Source: Desulfobaccales bacterium (GTDB taxonomy: Bacteria > Desulfobacterota > Desulfobaccia > Desulfobaccales > 0-14-0-80-60-11). Taken from it: a stretch of 40,223 bases of DNA. The notes beneath the pieces were generated by a model. That model was not told the DNA's origin and did no database searches. It was given only the letters and a program-made list of their open reading frames with translations. The position numbers and the translations under genes are program-made. Of this stretch, positions 16,408 through 23,769 are shown in pieces. The stretch's first letter is position 1. The number at the start of each line of letters is the position of its first letter. The stretch spans positions 1-40,223 of the forward strand of contig JAUXZG010000140.1 of assembly GCA_030694005.1 (NCBI GenBank), read 5' to 3'.

Positions 16408-17565
16408 ATGCTTGAAAAAGCCTTGGTAGGAAGCAAAAGGTACTACACCTTGCTGGCAATCCTGGCCGCCATCTTCGGGGTGGGATTCTTATTTTACCTG
16501 CGACAATTGACTTTTGGCTTGGGAATCACCGGCCTGGGCCGGGATGTGTCGTGGGGCTTTTATATCGCCCAGTTCACCTACCTGGTGGGTGTGGCGGCCT
16601 CGGCGGTGATGGTGGTTCTGCCTTACTACCTGCACAACTATAAAGCCTTCGGCAGGGTTACCATCCTGGGAGAGTTTCTGGCTGTGGCCGCGGTGTCCAT
16701 GTGCATGTTGTTTATCGTCATTGACTTAGGTAGGCCGGACCGGCTCCTCAATGTCTTGCTGTACCCCACCCCCAATTCGGTGCTGTTCTGGGACATGGTG
16801 GTCTTGAACGGCTACCTGTTGCTTAATATTTTCATCGGCTGGAATGTCCTGGAGGCCGAGCGCAATGAGGTGGCGCCGCCGGGGTGGATAAAGCCCCTCA
16901 TCTATATTTCCATCCCCTGGGCCGTCTCGATTCACACGGTTACCGCCTTCCTATACGCCGGCCTGCCCGGCCGGGGCTTCTGGCTCACCGCGGTGATGGC
17001 GCCCCGCTTTCTGTCTTCCGCGTTTGCCGCCGGCCCGGCCTTGCTGATCCTGCTGTGCTTGATAGTGAGAAAGTACACCAAATTCGACCCCGGCAAGGAG
17101 CAGATTCAGACCCTGGCCAAGATCGTCACTTACGCCACCATCATCAATATCTTCTTGTTCTTCTGCGAAGTGTTCACCGTGTTTTACAGCCAGATTCCGG
17201 AGCACATGCAGCACTTCACCTACCTTTTCTTTGGCCTGCACGGGCACGGCAAACTGGTGCCCTTTATGTGGTTCTCCTTGTTGGGCATGATATTCGCGGC
17301 GCTGATGTTGGTGAACCCCAATAATCGCCGGGATGAGAAGAAGTTAGCCGTACTCTGTGGGCTGGTAATTATCACCACCTGGATAGATAAGGGGCTGGGG
17401 TTGATTACCGGGGGTTTTGTCCCCAATCCTTTGGATAAAATCACCGAATACTGGCCGACGGTGCCTGAGACCTTTATCACCCTGGGGGTGTGGGCCGCCG
17501 GCTTTTTGATCCTCACCATCCTTTACAAGGTAGCGGTCTCCATCAAGGAAGAGATCGGGGCCTAG
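16408..17565 (+). CDS. dsrP: DsrP, NrfD-type quinone-interacting membrane subunit
   Basis: 385 residues from ATG 16408, seven bases after the dsrO stop with GTGAGG as ribosome site; the longer frame from 16366 overlaps dsrO. About ten membrane helices of the NrfD/PsrC type, with the conserved ITGLGRDVSWGFYI region near the N-terminus and a DLGRPDR loop. It exchanges electrons between menaquinone and DsrO/DsrJ. It is the last membrane subunit gene of the operon. Confidence 0.95.
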   Translation: MLEKALVGSKRYYTLLAILAAIFGVGFLFYLRQLTFGLGITGLGRDVSWGFYIAQFTYLVGVAASAVMVVLPYYLHNYKAFGRVTILGEFLAVAAVSMCMLFIVIDLGRPDRLLNVLLYPTPNSVLFWDMVVLNGYLLLNIFIGWNVLEAERNEVAPPGWIKPLIYISIPWAVSIHTVTAFLYAGLPGRGFWLTAVMAPRFLSSAFAAGPALLILLCLIVRKYTKFDPGKEQIQTLAKIVTYATIINIFLFFCEVFTVFYSQIPEHMQHFTYLFFGLHGHGKLVPFMWFSLLGMIFAALMLVNPNNRRDEKKLAVLCGLVIITTWIDKGLGLITGGFVPNPLDKITEYWPTVPETFITLGVWAAGFLILTILYKVAVSIKEEIGA

Positions 17566-17737
17566 GGTCTCTAAGTTTTAAGACATATACCCACAGAATC
17601 CGGCTGTTGACGGCTAAGTAGTTCGGTTATCCCGACCGAGTTAATCCAGTTGAGGCTATCCAAGCCTCAGGTGGTCCCAGATCAAGCCCTAAACCGGAAA
17701 TAAAGTTTAATGAGTCTGCTCAAGGAGGTAAAGTTTA

Positions 17738-17926
17738 ATGGCCTGGCGGGTTGAAGTCGATGCTGATAAGTGTACCGGGGATGAAGAATGCGTAAACGTC
17801 TGTCCTACGGGCGTCTTTGAGATGCAGGAGGGCAAGGCGGTCGTGGCAAATGAAGATGAGTGCCTGGGTTGCGAGAGTTGCCTAGAAGTCTGCCCCTCTG
17901 GCGCAATCACGCTAACCGAAACCTAA
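17738..17926 (+). CDS. Ferredoxin, D. africanus FdIII-like, with Asp in the first cluster motif
   Basis: A 62-residue bicluster ferredoxin. The first motif is CTGDEECVNVCP: Asp takes the place of the second Cys, giving C-x2-D-x2-C-x3-C. The second motif CLGCESCLEVCP is complete. From memory this pattern and the flanks match Desulfovibrio africanus ferredoxin III, whose first cluster interconverts between [3Fe-4S] and Asp-ligated [4Fe-4S]. A strong ribosome site (AAGGAGGT) precedes the ATG. It lies 172 bases after dsrP and before a strong terminator, so it may be the last gene of the dsr transcript or have its own promoter. Confidence 0.95.
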   Translation: MAWRVEVDADKCTGDEECVNVCPTGVFEMQEGKAVVANEDECLGCESCLEVCPSGAITLTET

Positions 17927-17948
17927 ACCTGACCTTTCCCTTTAATGA

Positions 17949-17982
17949 AAACGCCGGCCTGAAATCAGGCCGGCGTTTTTTT
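17949..17982 (+). terminator. Rho-independent terminator after dsr operon/ferredoxin
   Basis: A 12-base perfect stem (AACGCCGGCCTG / CAGGCCGGCGTT) with loop AAAT is followed by a run of seven T. Confidence 0.95.
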
Positions 17983-18017
17983 GTCAGGAGGCAAAAAAAG
18001 GAGCTTTAATTCTCAGG

Positions 18018-18485
18018 TTACATCTTAAACGGATTTATGAGGTGGACCGGCACCGGCGAGTTCTTGATGACCTTCTCCGCCACGCTGCCAAAAGTGGCGC
18101 TCTTCTGGTCAATTTGGTCGTGACCGCGGCCATGGGTAGTCAAGACCACCAGGTCCGCCTTCTCCTTTTTGACCATCTTCAGGATTTCGGCCGCGGCGTC
18201 GCCCTGTACCAGACGGAGGTCCACATTGGGACAGGCTTTCAGATCTTTGTCACAAACGGTCTCCATCATCTTCTTGGCGTGCTTGATCTCCCAGTCATGA
18301 AAATGACGCAAATGCTCCTCACTGGGGTAGCTGCCGTAGGCTGGGAAATAGTTTAGCAAATCCACCCCCACATAGAGGAGAATGACCTTGGCCTGATACT
18401 TCTGGGCGAGTGATACCACTTGTGGGGCAGCTTTGAGAGAATTCTTGGACAGATCTGTGGGCCAAAGGATGGTGCGAACTTCCAT
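18018..18485 (-). CDS. Universal stress protein, single domain
   Basis: 155 residues of the UspA fold. N-terminal ILWPTDLSKNS, LLYVGVDLL after the first helix, and the nucleotide loop LTTHGRG followed by GSVAEKVIKNSPVPV. The G-x2-G-x9-G(S/T) pattern of ATP-binding Usp proteins is mostly kept (THGRG...FGS). It starts with a good ribosome site (AGGAGG in the reverse strand just before 18485). It is the distal gene of a minus-strand usp group. Confidence 0.93.
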   Translation of the reverse strand: MEVRTILWPTDLSKNSLKAAPQVVSLAQKYQAKVILLYVGVDLLNYFPAYGSYPSEEHLRHFHDWEIKHAKKMMETVCDKDLKACPNVDLRLVQGDAAAEILKMVKKEKADLVVLTTHGRGHDQIDQKSATFGSVAEKVIKNSPVPVHLINPFKM

Positions 18486-18628
18486 CGGCAGACCTCCTTA
18501 TCACCGACAAATGTAATCGTAAGTAAATATAACTGCATGAAAACCAGCCGTCAAGGCCAACGGATTTGGGGAGCAGGGATAAACTTTAACAGGCCGCCGG
18601 GGGCGGCAAACGCCAGGCCGCCACTCCC

Positions 18629-19477
18629 TTAAGTCTCGCCATAATCCCGAAAAACCAGGACCGGGCGAGTGGTCAGGCGCACCAGGTTAAGGGCTTCGTC
18701 GCTGATGACTTTTAAATACTTGGGGCGCTTGTGCCCATAGGCCCCCAGCACCAGGAGGTCATACCTTTCCACCGCCACCGCCTTGAGAATTTCATCCACA
18801 AAGTCGCCTTGGGCCGTTTTTTTCACCGGGCTGAAGCCGAATTTTCTTAAGGTTTCCTCTCCCATCAAGACGCAGGCCTGGGCAAACTCCTCAGTCTCCC
18901 CCAACTCGGTTTCCTGAACGTGCATGATGGTGATTTCCGGCTTTTTCTTGGCAAAAAGCGGCGCGAGGAATTCCAGGGCCCCCTGGTCGCACTGGGAACC
19001 CCGGTAGGACACCAGGATTTTTTGGATAGGCCGGAAGTTGCGCAGGATCAACACCGGTTGCCGGGCATGGTGCAGAATCTTGGCATGGACCGCTCCCAGG
19101 AGAAAACCTTTAAGAGAAGAGCGGCCGTGGGAGCCCAGCACGATCATATCGTAATGGCCGACATTGGCGGCGTTGAGGATCTCATCGGCCGGTTCCCCTA
19201 TGGCCACTCGGGGTTCACAGGGTATTTTACCACCCAGGCAGATCTCACAGGCTTCGATTATTTCGTCCAGGACCTTTTGGGCATCGACTTCCACCGCCTT
19301 CTCCACATCGGCTTTGGTGGTGAAGGGCGCGTAAGAGCTTTCCGCCACCATGTCCACGACATCGGGCTTCACATAGAGGGCGTCCACCTCGGCCCGAAAA
19401 TGTTCCAGCAGATGACAAGTATAGCGCAGCGCCATCTGCGATTCTTCGCTCTTGTCCACAGCTACCAAAATTTTCAT
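18629..19477 (-). CDS. Tandem-domain universal stress protein
   Basis: 282 residues comprising two Usp domains. Domain 1 (about 1-147) begins MKILVAVDKSEES and holds LGSHGRSSLKGFLLGAVHAKILHHARQPVLI with the ATP-binding G-x2-G-x9-G(S/A) pattern. Domain 2 (about 150-280) begins ILVSYRGS and holds LGAYGHKRPK; it lacks the full glycine pattern and may not bind ATP. It lies between the single-domain usp and the remains of a third usp gene, all on the same strand. Confidence 0.93.
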   Translation of the reverse strand: MKILVAVDKSEESQMALRYTCHLLEHFRAEVDALYVKPDVVDMVAESSYAPFTTKADVEKAVEVDAQKVLDEIIEACEICLGGKIPCEPRVAIGEPADEILNAANVGHYDMIVLGSHGRSSLKGFLLGAVHAKILHHARQPVLILRNFRPIQKILVSYRGSQCDQGALEFLAPLFAKKKPEITIMHVQETELGETEEFAQACVLMGEETLRKFGFSPVKKTAQGDFVDEILKAVAVERYDLLVLGAYGHKRPKYLKVISDEALNLVRLTTRPVLVFRDYGET

Positions 19478-19550
19478 CTCATCACCTCTTCGATCATGGG
19501 AAAAATGAATTCCTCCCGCCGGGCCACTGAGTCAAGAAAATACCCAATCC

Positions 19551-19673
19551 TTATCGCAATACCAGCACCGAAGTCTGGCATTTGCTGACGAACCTACCTA
19601 CCCAATCCCGGGGAAAAACTCGATCCAGCAGGGATTTTCGCCCCAGCCAGAGCGCCAGCAGATCTTGCTTAAG
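19551..19673 (-). pseudogene. C-terminal remnant of a third universal stress protein gene
   Basis: The minus-strand frame ending at TAA 19551-19553 encodes about 40 residues whose pattern LLALWLGRKSLLDRVFP and TSVLVLR matches the end of Usp domains (glycine loop, helix, then PVLVxR-like strand). Homology stops sharply where the IS3-type transposase sequence begins at about 19672 on the opposite strand. It therefore appears to be a usp gene cut by the element. It lies just upstream of the tandem usp gene. Confidence 0.7.
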
Positions 19674-19926
19674 CCCCTGGGAGAATGGCTACAACGAGAG
19701 CTTCAATGGGAAGCTGCGGGATGAGTTGCTCAACCGGGAGATTTTCTACACCCTGAAGGAGGCCCAGATCCTGATAGAGCGCTGGCGGCGGGAATACAAT
19801 ACGGTAAGGCCTCACAGTGCATTGGGTTATAGGCCACCCGCACCCGAGGCCATACAGCCCAGAGATCCTGGCTACGCTATGCTCCGCCAGGATCTCTGGC
19901 TTGACTTAATCCCCATCCTAACTTAA
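19672..19926 (+). pseudogene. IS3-family transposase (OrfB) fragment, C-terminal part only
   Basis: From SPWENGYNESFNGKLRDELL to the TAA at 19926 the frame encodes the final part of an IS3-type integrase-core transposase, including the last catalytic Glu region (NGYNESFNGKLRDEL) and YNTVRPHSALGYRPP. Everything upstream (OrfA, the first two Asp residues) is absent, so it cannot be active. A 12-base inverted repeat (AGAGATCCTGGC / GCCAGGATCTCT, 19861-19897) lies within its 3' end. Confidence 0.9.
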
Positions 19927-19954
19927 AACTTGGTACAACTACTGGGGGCAGGTC
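19672..19954 (+). mobile_element. Solo right end of an IS3-type insertion sequence
   Basis: It contains the transposase fragment plus 28 bases to CTGGGGGCAGGTCA (19941-19954), which reads on the other strand as TGACCTGCCCCCAG, a typical IS3-family terminus. No left end is found in the window, so the element is a deletion remnant. Confidence 0.75.
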
Positions 19955-20052
19955 ACAGGGCGGGCACGGGTGAAAACGAGCGACAAGGCGAAAGGTTTCA
20001 CCAGAGCTTGATAAATTGTGGTGTAAAATCAGATAATTATGGCGAGTTTGGG

Positions 20053-20125
20053 TAGTCCCAACGGGAATCGAACCCGTGTCTCTGCCGTGAGAGGGCAGTA
20101 TCCTAGGCCGCTAGACGATGGGACC
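20053..20125 (-). tRNA. tRNA-Glu(CTC)
   Basis: A 73-base cloverleaf without encoded CCA. The acceptor stem GGTCCCA pairs with TGGGACT with one G-U. The D-arm is TCTAGCGGCCTAGGA, the anticodon stem CTGCC/GGCAG encloses loop CTCTCAC (anticodon CTC), and the T-arm is ACGGG TTCGAAT CCCGT. The sequence matches bacterial tRNA-Glu throughout. Confidence 0.96.
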
Positions 20126-20134
20126 GCGACAGAA

Positions 20135-20163
20135 TTTATATACAACGGACCTTTAGTTGTCAA
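20135..20163 (-). promoter_or_regulatory. Sigma-70 promoter for tRNA-Glu
   Basis: On the minus strand TTGACA (20163-20158), a 17-base spacer and TATAAA (20140-20135). Transcription would start about three bases before the tRNA 5' end. Confidence 0.85.
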
Positions 20164-20335
20164 TGGCCTTTGACTTCTGGGCACCGGTCTTCCCTCAATC
20201 GGCCAGGCTGCCTTTAGCCGACATTGGCTGACCCCATCAATCCTTTCGGATGGCGAGGCGATTTTTGCCTTAAGGAGCACCCGAGGGGGGAAAGACCTTC
20301 TAAACCCGGGAGCGATTGCTGGTCGAAGGTAAAAC

Positions 20336-20737
20336 ATGACCCTCAAGGGGCTGATGTATGTGATCCATCGCCACCTCTCCCGCCATCCCCATTTTGATCT
20401 GCGCCTGGAAGTGGACGGGGTGCTGAAATCCTGGGCGGTGCCCAAGGAGCCCAGCACCGACCCCAAGGTGAAGCGCCTGGCGGTGAGGGTGGAAGACCAT
20501 GCCCTGGAGTACGGTGAGTTTGAGGGGTTCATCCCCGAAGGGGAATACGGCGCCGGCGAGGTGCAAATCTGGGATCAAGGGACCTATGAAAATCTTCAAC
20601 CCCAGTCCATGGCCGATTGCCTCCGGAAAGGCCGGGTGGAGGTGCGCCTCTGGGGGGAAAAGCTTCAAGGCCCCTTCGCCCTGATCTGTCTTAAAGGCCA
20701 AGAGAAGAACTGGCTGTTTTTCAAGATGAAGGCTTGA
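20336..20737 (+). CDS. Stand-alone DNA ligase D-type 3'-phosphoesterase
   Basis: A 133-residue protein equal to the PE domain of LigD, which trims 3'-phosphates and 3'-ribonucleotides at DNA ends. The expected active-site residues are all in place with the Pseudomonas LigD spacing: H13, H19, D21, R23, H55 and Y59. The motif FDLRLEVDGVLKSWAVPKEPS (in two halves) and the C-terminal NWLFFKMK are typical. No ligase or polymerase domain and no Ku gene are nearby. Its 3' end overlaps the 3' end of mobA by 17 bases in convergent orientation. Confidence 0.92.
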   Translation: MTLKGLMYVIHRHLSRHPHFDLRLEVDGVLKSWAVPKEPSTDPKVKRLAVRVEDHALEYGEFEGFIPEGEYGAGEVQIWDQGTYENLQPQSMADCLRKGRVEVRLWGEKLQGPFALICLKGQEKNWLFFKMKA

Positions 20738-21425
20738 GTTCCCCGGCTGCCCCTTCCGCCGCCACCCAGCCGGCCGCCCGCTCCAGGTCCTCTAAAGTAT
20801 TGAGGTTAAAGAAACTGCGGCCCTCGGGGTCAAGGCGGGCCACTTCCTCTGCCGACAGCACCTGGGGCCGGCAGACCTCGAGAAAACGGGTGGGGCGGCG
20901 GTCACTTTGCAGAAACTCGGTTAGGTGCGGCAGCAGGCGCACGGAATAAACCCCGGGGAAAGGCTCCAGTCCCCATTGAGATTGACATACCACCGCAGTA
21001 CGCGCCCCCTTGGCAACCTGGTTCACCAACGCAGCCAGCAGTGATGGCGCTAGAAAAGGATTGTCCACCGCGGCTGCCAGCACCCAGGGAGTGCGGGCGT
21101 AAAACAGGGCAGTCACCAGGCCCCCGGCCGGACCCTGAAAGGGCTTGAGATCGGTGACCAAAGGCAGCGCATAGGCGAGATGGTCCAGGGGCTGGTTGGT
21201 GATGAGCCACAACTCCGACACCACCGGGGCCAGGGCCGCGGCTACCCATAAGGCCAGGGGCTTCCCCGCCAACCTGAGGCCGGCCTTGTCCTGCCCCAAA
21301 CGCCGACTCATCCCCCCGGCCAGAATGGCGCCGGTGATTTGGGGGAGAGGGCAGGGAGCACTTATAAAAAACTCCCTGGCCCTCCCCCCACTCAACCTCA
21401 CAAAACTCTCCTTCCCTTCCATCAT
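20721..21425 (-). CDS. mobA: Molybdenum cofactor guanylyltransferase, MobA
   Basis: Transfers GMP from GTP to molybdopterin-type cofactor. The core starts with ITGAILAGGMSRRLGQDKAGL (nucleotide-binding loop, in two parts), then TDLKPFQGPAGGL and AAAVDNPFL. The family normally begins at the TGAILAGG strand. Here about 29 extra residues precede it, encoded by a G-rich repeat, and no start codon exists closer. ATG 21425 overlaps the mobB stop (ATGA). An in-frame GTG eight codons later is preceded by AAGGAG and may be the real start. Either way part of the repeat is translated. Confidence 0.9.
   Translation of the reverse strand: MMEGKESFVRLSGGRAREFFISAPCPLPQITGAILAGGMSRRLGQDKAGLRLAGKPLALWVAAALAPVVSELWLITNQPLDHLAYALPLVTDLKPFQGPAGGLVTALFYARTPWVLAAAVDNPFLAPSLLAALVNQVAKGARTAVVCQSQWGLEPFPGVYSVRLLPHLTEFLQSDRRPTRFLEVCRPQVLSAEEVARLDPEGRSFFNLNTLEDLERAAGWVAAEGAAGELKPSS
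21340..21390. repeat. G-rich palindrome (family A) inside the 5' end of mobA
   Basis: Arms TGGGGGAGAGGGCAGGGAG and CTCCCTGGCCCTCCCCCCA enclose CACTTATAAAAAA. Arms and loop closely match the right hairpin of the composite at 6352-6405 (loop CACTTACAAAAAA). On the minus strand it is read in frame as the N-terminal extension of MobA. Confidence 0.85.
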
Positions 21426-21958
21426 TCGTACCCCAGGTATTTTTTTATGAAGGCGCCCAGTTCTGCGGTCTGGTGGGGGTGGAAAACCGGCAGGTGGGAG
21501 GTCACGGGTTCAGAGCTTACCAGGGCTATGACTTGGGAGTGGTCGGTAAGCAGATTTTCCAATTCAGGACCCACCACCGCCACCTTGGGCAGGGGGCTCT
21601 TTTTGTAACCTTCCACCAGGATCAGGTCCGCTTGGGGGGCCAGGGCAGCCAGAACCGTCGCCAGCGGGGGGTCCTCGGGCGCATACTGGGTAATCTGCAA
21701 CAGTCCCGGGCCGGCCAGGGCCACCAGTCGGGCCCCGGCTTGGGCAAAGCGCCAGGTATCCTTACCTTTATCCCCCAAATCAACCTTGTGGGTGTGTTTC
21801 AGGACGGCTACTTTAAGGCCCTGGGCCTCAAACCACGGCAGGAGGCGGCAGATAAGTTCGGTCTTGCCGGAACCGGAGGGTCCCACCAGGGAAATGGCTT
21901 TATCCCCGGCAGCCAGAGATTTTGCCGGGGGCCGGGAGGGGTCGGCAGGGGAGGTCAA
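21422..21958 (-). CDS. mobB: Molybdopterin-guanine dinucleotide biosynthesis protein MobB
   Basis: A P-loop GTPase of 178 residues that assists MobA. ISLVGPSGSGKTELI near residue 24 is the Walker A motif, followed by VAVLKHTHKVDLGDKGKDTWRF and later LILVEGYKKSPLPKV, all typical of MobB. I chose a TTG start at 21958, which overlaps the TGA of the MerR-like gene (TTGA). The longer frame to ATG 22141 would overlap that gene by 187 bases and adds residues unlike MobB. Its own stop overlaps the mobA ATG. Confidence 0.88.
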   Translation of the reverse strand: MTSPADPSRPPAKSLAAGDKAISLVGPSGSGKTELICRLLPWFEAQGLKVAVLKHTHKVDLGDKGKDTWRFAQAGARLVALAGPGLLQITQYAPEDPPLATVLAALAPQADLILVEGYKKSPLPKVAVVGPELENLLTDHSQVIALVSSEPVTSHLPVFHPHQTAELGAFIKKYLGYE

Positions 21959-22410
21959 ACTGAGGGAGTTTTTTCCAGGATCTTTTCCTTCTTGACGTGC
22001 CGGTTGAGATAGACGGCGCACCGGGGGCAGGGACCGTTGCACAGGGTTTCCTGATATTCCCGCACCTCGTAACAGGGCCGCCAGGGGAGCTGAAACGCCG
22101 GGCAGGTTTCTTTGTCCTGGCAATCGAAGATATTCCAGCACGGGGCCAGAACTATCAGGTTACGCAAACAGGCCAGGGTGAAGCCCCGCTCATGGATCAA
22201 ACTGTTGATGCGGCCGATCTGGGTAACATCAAAGTTGGAGTACAGCCGGTTATTGGTGTTCTTCTCCCTTAAGGGTTTGATAAACCCCTCTTTTTCATAT
22301 TCCCGGATGCGTTTCTGGGAAAGGTTCACCACTCGGGAGACCTCGTTGATTAAATAAAGGTCCCCTCCATCCCCTCCGCCTCTGATCCGTTTGTTCTTTC
22401 CTCGGGGCAT
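21955..22410 (-). CDS. MerR-family regulator with Cys-rich C-terminus
   Basis: 151 residues. The N-terminal winged helix is MerR-like: LYLINEVSRVVNLSQKRIREYEKEG and NRLYSNFDVTQIGRI. The C-terminal half holds eight Cys (APCWNIFDCQDKETCPAF, WRPC, TLCNGPCPRC), a pattern suited to a metal or Fe-S cluster. It is the first gene of a tight mobB-mobA operon with overlapping stop and start codons, which suggests control of molybdenum cofactor genes; that link is inference. The effector is unknown. Confidence 0.85.
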   Translation of the reverse strand: MPRGKNKRIRGGGDGGDLYLINEVSRVVNLSQKRIREYEKEGFIKPLREKNTNNRLYSNFDVTQIGRINSLIHERGFTLACLRNLIVLAPCWNIFDCQDKETCPAFQLPWRPCYEVREYQETLCNGPCPRCAVYLNRHVKKEKILEKTPSV

Positions 22411-22606
22411 AAGTCAGTCTATAAGAAAAAGAGTCTAAACAAATTTTGCATAGAACATTTTTATTTACAAGAAAAAAATTTCTCTGAACCGACCTCCTGG
22501 AAAAAATTGCCGGGACGGGAAGGAAGGGACCTTATACCATTTTGCTGTCAAAGACGGTAATATTAACTGTAGCCGTAGGCTTTAGCCTGCGCAGGTGGTC
22601 AGAGTT

Positions 22607-22632
22607 GTAGGGGCGGGGTTTCCCCGCCCTAC
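22607..22632. repeat. Short perfect hairpin repeat, GTAGGGGCGGGG type
   Basis: GTAGGGGCGGGG TTT CCCCGCCCTAC forms a stem with one bulged G. A second small palindrome, GTAGGC/GCCTGC, lies 20 bases upstream. Both are in the gene-free stretch 22411-22753 between the MerR-like start and the SAM hydrolase stop. That stretch otherwise holds an AT-rich leader next to the regulator and the G-rich palindrome at 22699. Confidence 0.7.
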
Positions 22633-22698
22633 GAAGGAAATTTGTGGGCGAGCGTTGAATTGGTATCAGACCCCACCTTCCAGGACCTAACTTGAAGT

Positions 22699-22746
22699 AT
22701 TGGGGGAGGGGTAAGGGACTGCGCCCTCCAGCTCCCTCCCCCCAAT
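22699..22746. repeat. G-rich intergenic palindrome (family A)
   Basis: ATTGGGGGAGGG and CCCTCCCCCCAAT are the outer arms, with a CTGCGCCCTCCAG interior. It ends seven bases past the SAM hydrolase stop codon (minus strand). Confidence 0.75.
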
Positions 22747-22753
22747 CCTTTCC

Positions 22754-23566
22754 TCATTTTTTGAAGGCTTCCAAACCCAGGCCCACCCCGGCGCCCAGAC
22801 GCCGGGCGGCGCTGTCCTGGGCGCAGGCGATCTCCAGGTAGCCGTGGCTGCCAATCAGAGCCAGAAATTCCCCCGGAGCCTTCTCAGCATAAGTGCGGGC
22901 CAGACCCCGTATAGTCAGGGGCCCCACCTTAAGGCGCAAGTCCCCACCCCCCAACCAGGCCTCCAGGGCGGCGGCTTTAAGGTTGCTCACCAGGTTGCCG
23001 AAGCGGTCCACATAAATGACTTCTCCCTGTATGGTCTTGGGGGTGAATCTGGGGGTGGGGACCGCAAGAGCTACCGGATCATTAATAATGGGGCCAAAGC
23101 GGCTCAGGTCCACTCCCAAAGAGAGGTGGGCCGCCACCGGCGCGAAGATGTCCCGGCCATGGAAGGTGGCCGAAACCTTAGGGCGAAAATAGGCTGGATT
23201 TTCCAGGGACACTATGGTTAGCTCCGCCCCCGGGGTAAAGATCAGGTGGAACAGGCCGTTGTCCGGCCCCACCCAGAACTGCCCGCGCCCGTAGGCGGCC
23301 AGGCCCCGGCGGCTGCTTCCCACCCCTGGGTCCACCACTGCCAGGTGAATGGTGCCTGGCGGAAAATAGGGCGCGGCCCCGGCCAGGATCAAAGCCCCGG
23401 CCCGGATGTCTTGCGGGGGCAGGTCGTGGCTTAAGTCCACCAGCACCGCCCGGGGATTGACGCCTAAGATGACGCCTTTCATGGCGGCCACATAGGCGTC
23501 TTGGGTGCCGAAATCGGTGAGGAGAGTAATTATGGGAGGGGGCCCAGAGGGGCGATTAGCGGCCAT
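22754..23566 (-). CDS. S-adenosyl-L-methionine hydrolase (adenosine-forming), DUF62 family
   Basis: A 270-residue protein of the fluorinase/SAM hydroxide adenosyltransferase family. Conserved blocks in order: TLLTDFGTQDAYVAAMKG at the N-terminus, DLSHDLPPQDI, VVDPGVGSSRRGL, VGPDNGLF, FHGRDIFAPVAAHLS, and YVDRFGNLVSN in the C-terminal domain. The reaction is SAM plus water to adenosine and methionine. The physiological role is not settled; it may remove damaged or surplus SAM. It stands alone on the minus strand, 203 bases after the thioredoxin-like gene. Confidence 0.93.
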   Translation of the reverse strand: MAANRPSGPPPIITLLTDFGTQDAYVAAMKGVILGVNPRAVLVDLSHDLPPQDIRAGALILAGAAPYFPPGTIHLAVVDPGVGSSRRGLAAYGRGQFWVGPDNGLFHLIFTPGAELTIVSLENPAYFRPKVSATFHGRDIFAPVAAHLSLGVDLSRFGPIINDPVALAVPTPRFTPKTIQGEVIYVDRFGNLVSNLKAAALEAWLGGGDLRLKVGPLTIRGLARTYAEKAPGEFLALIGSHGYLEIACAQDSAARRLGAGVGLGLEAFKK

Positions 23567-23769
23567 GGCGTGGGATTAATTGCCCTCTAAAGGTAAGGGG
23601 GGATGAGGGAAAAGGGGAAAGGGCTAAGGGGATAAAACCATAACGCGGCGATCCTTTTTCGCTTTAAGGTTTCTTCCCCTTTAATCATTTTTTCTCTTTC
23701 GCCTTTTCCTTTCTTTTTTCACCCTTGATTTATCCACATATTACCTGGCCCAAGCCCGCGACGGCGACT

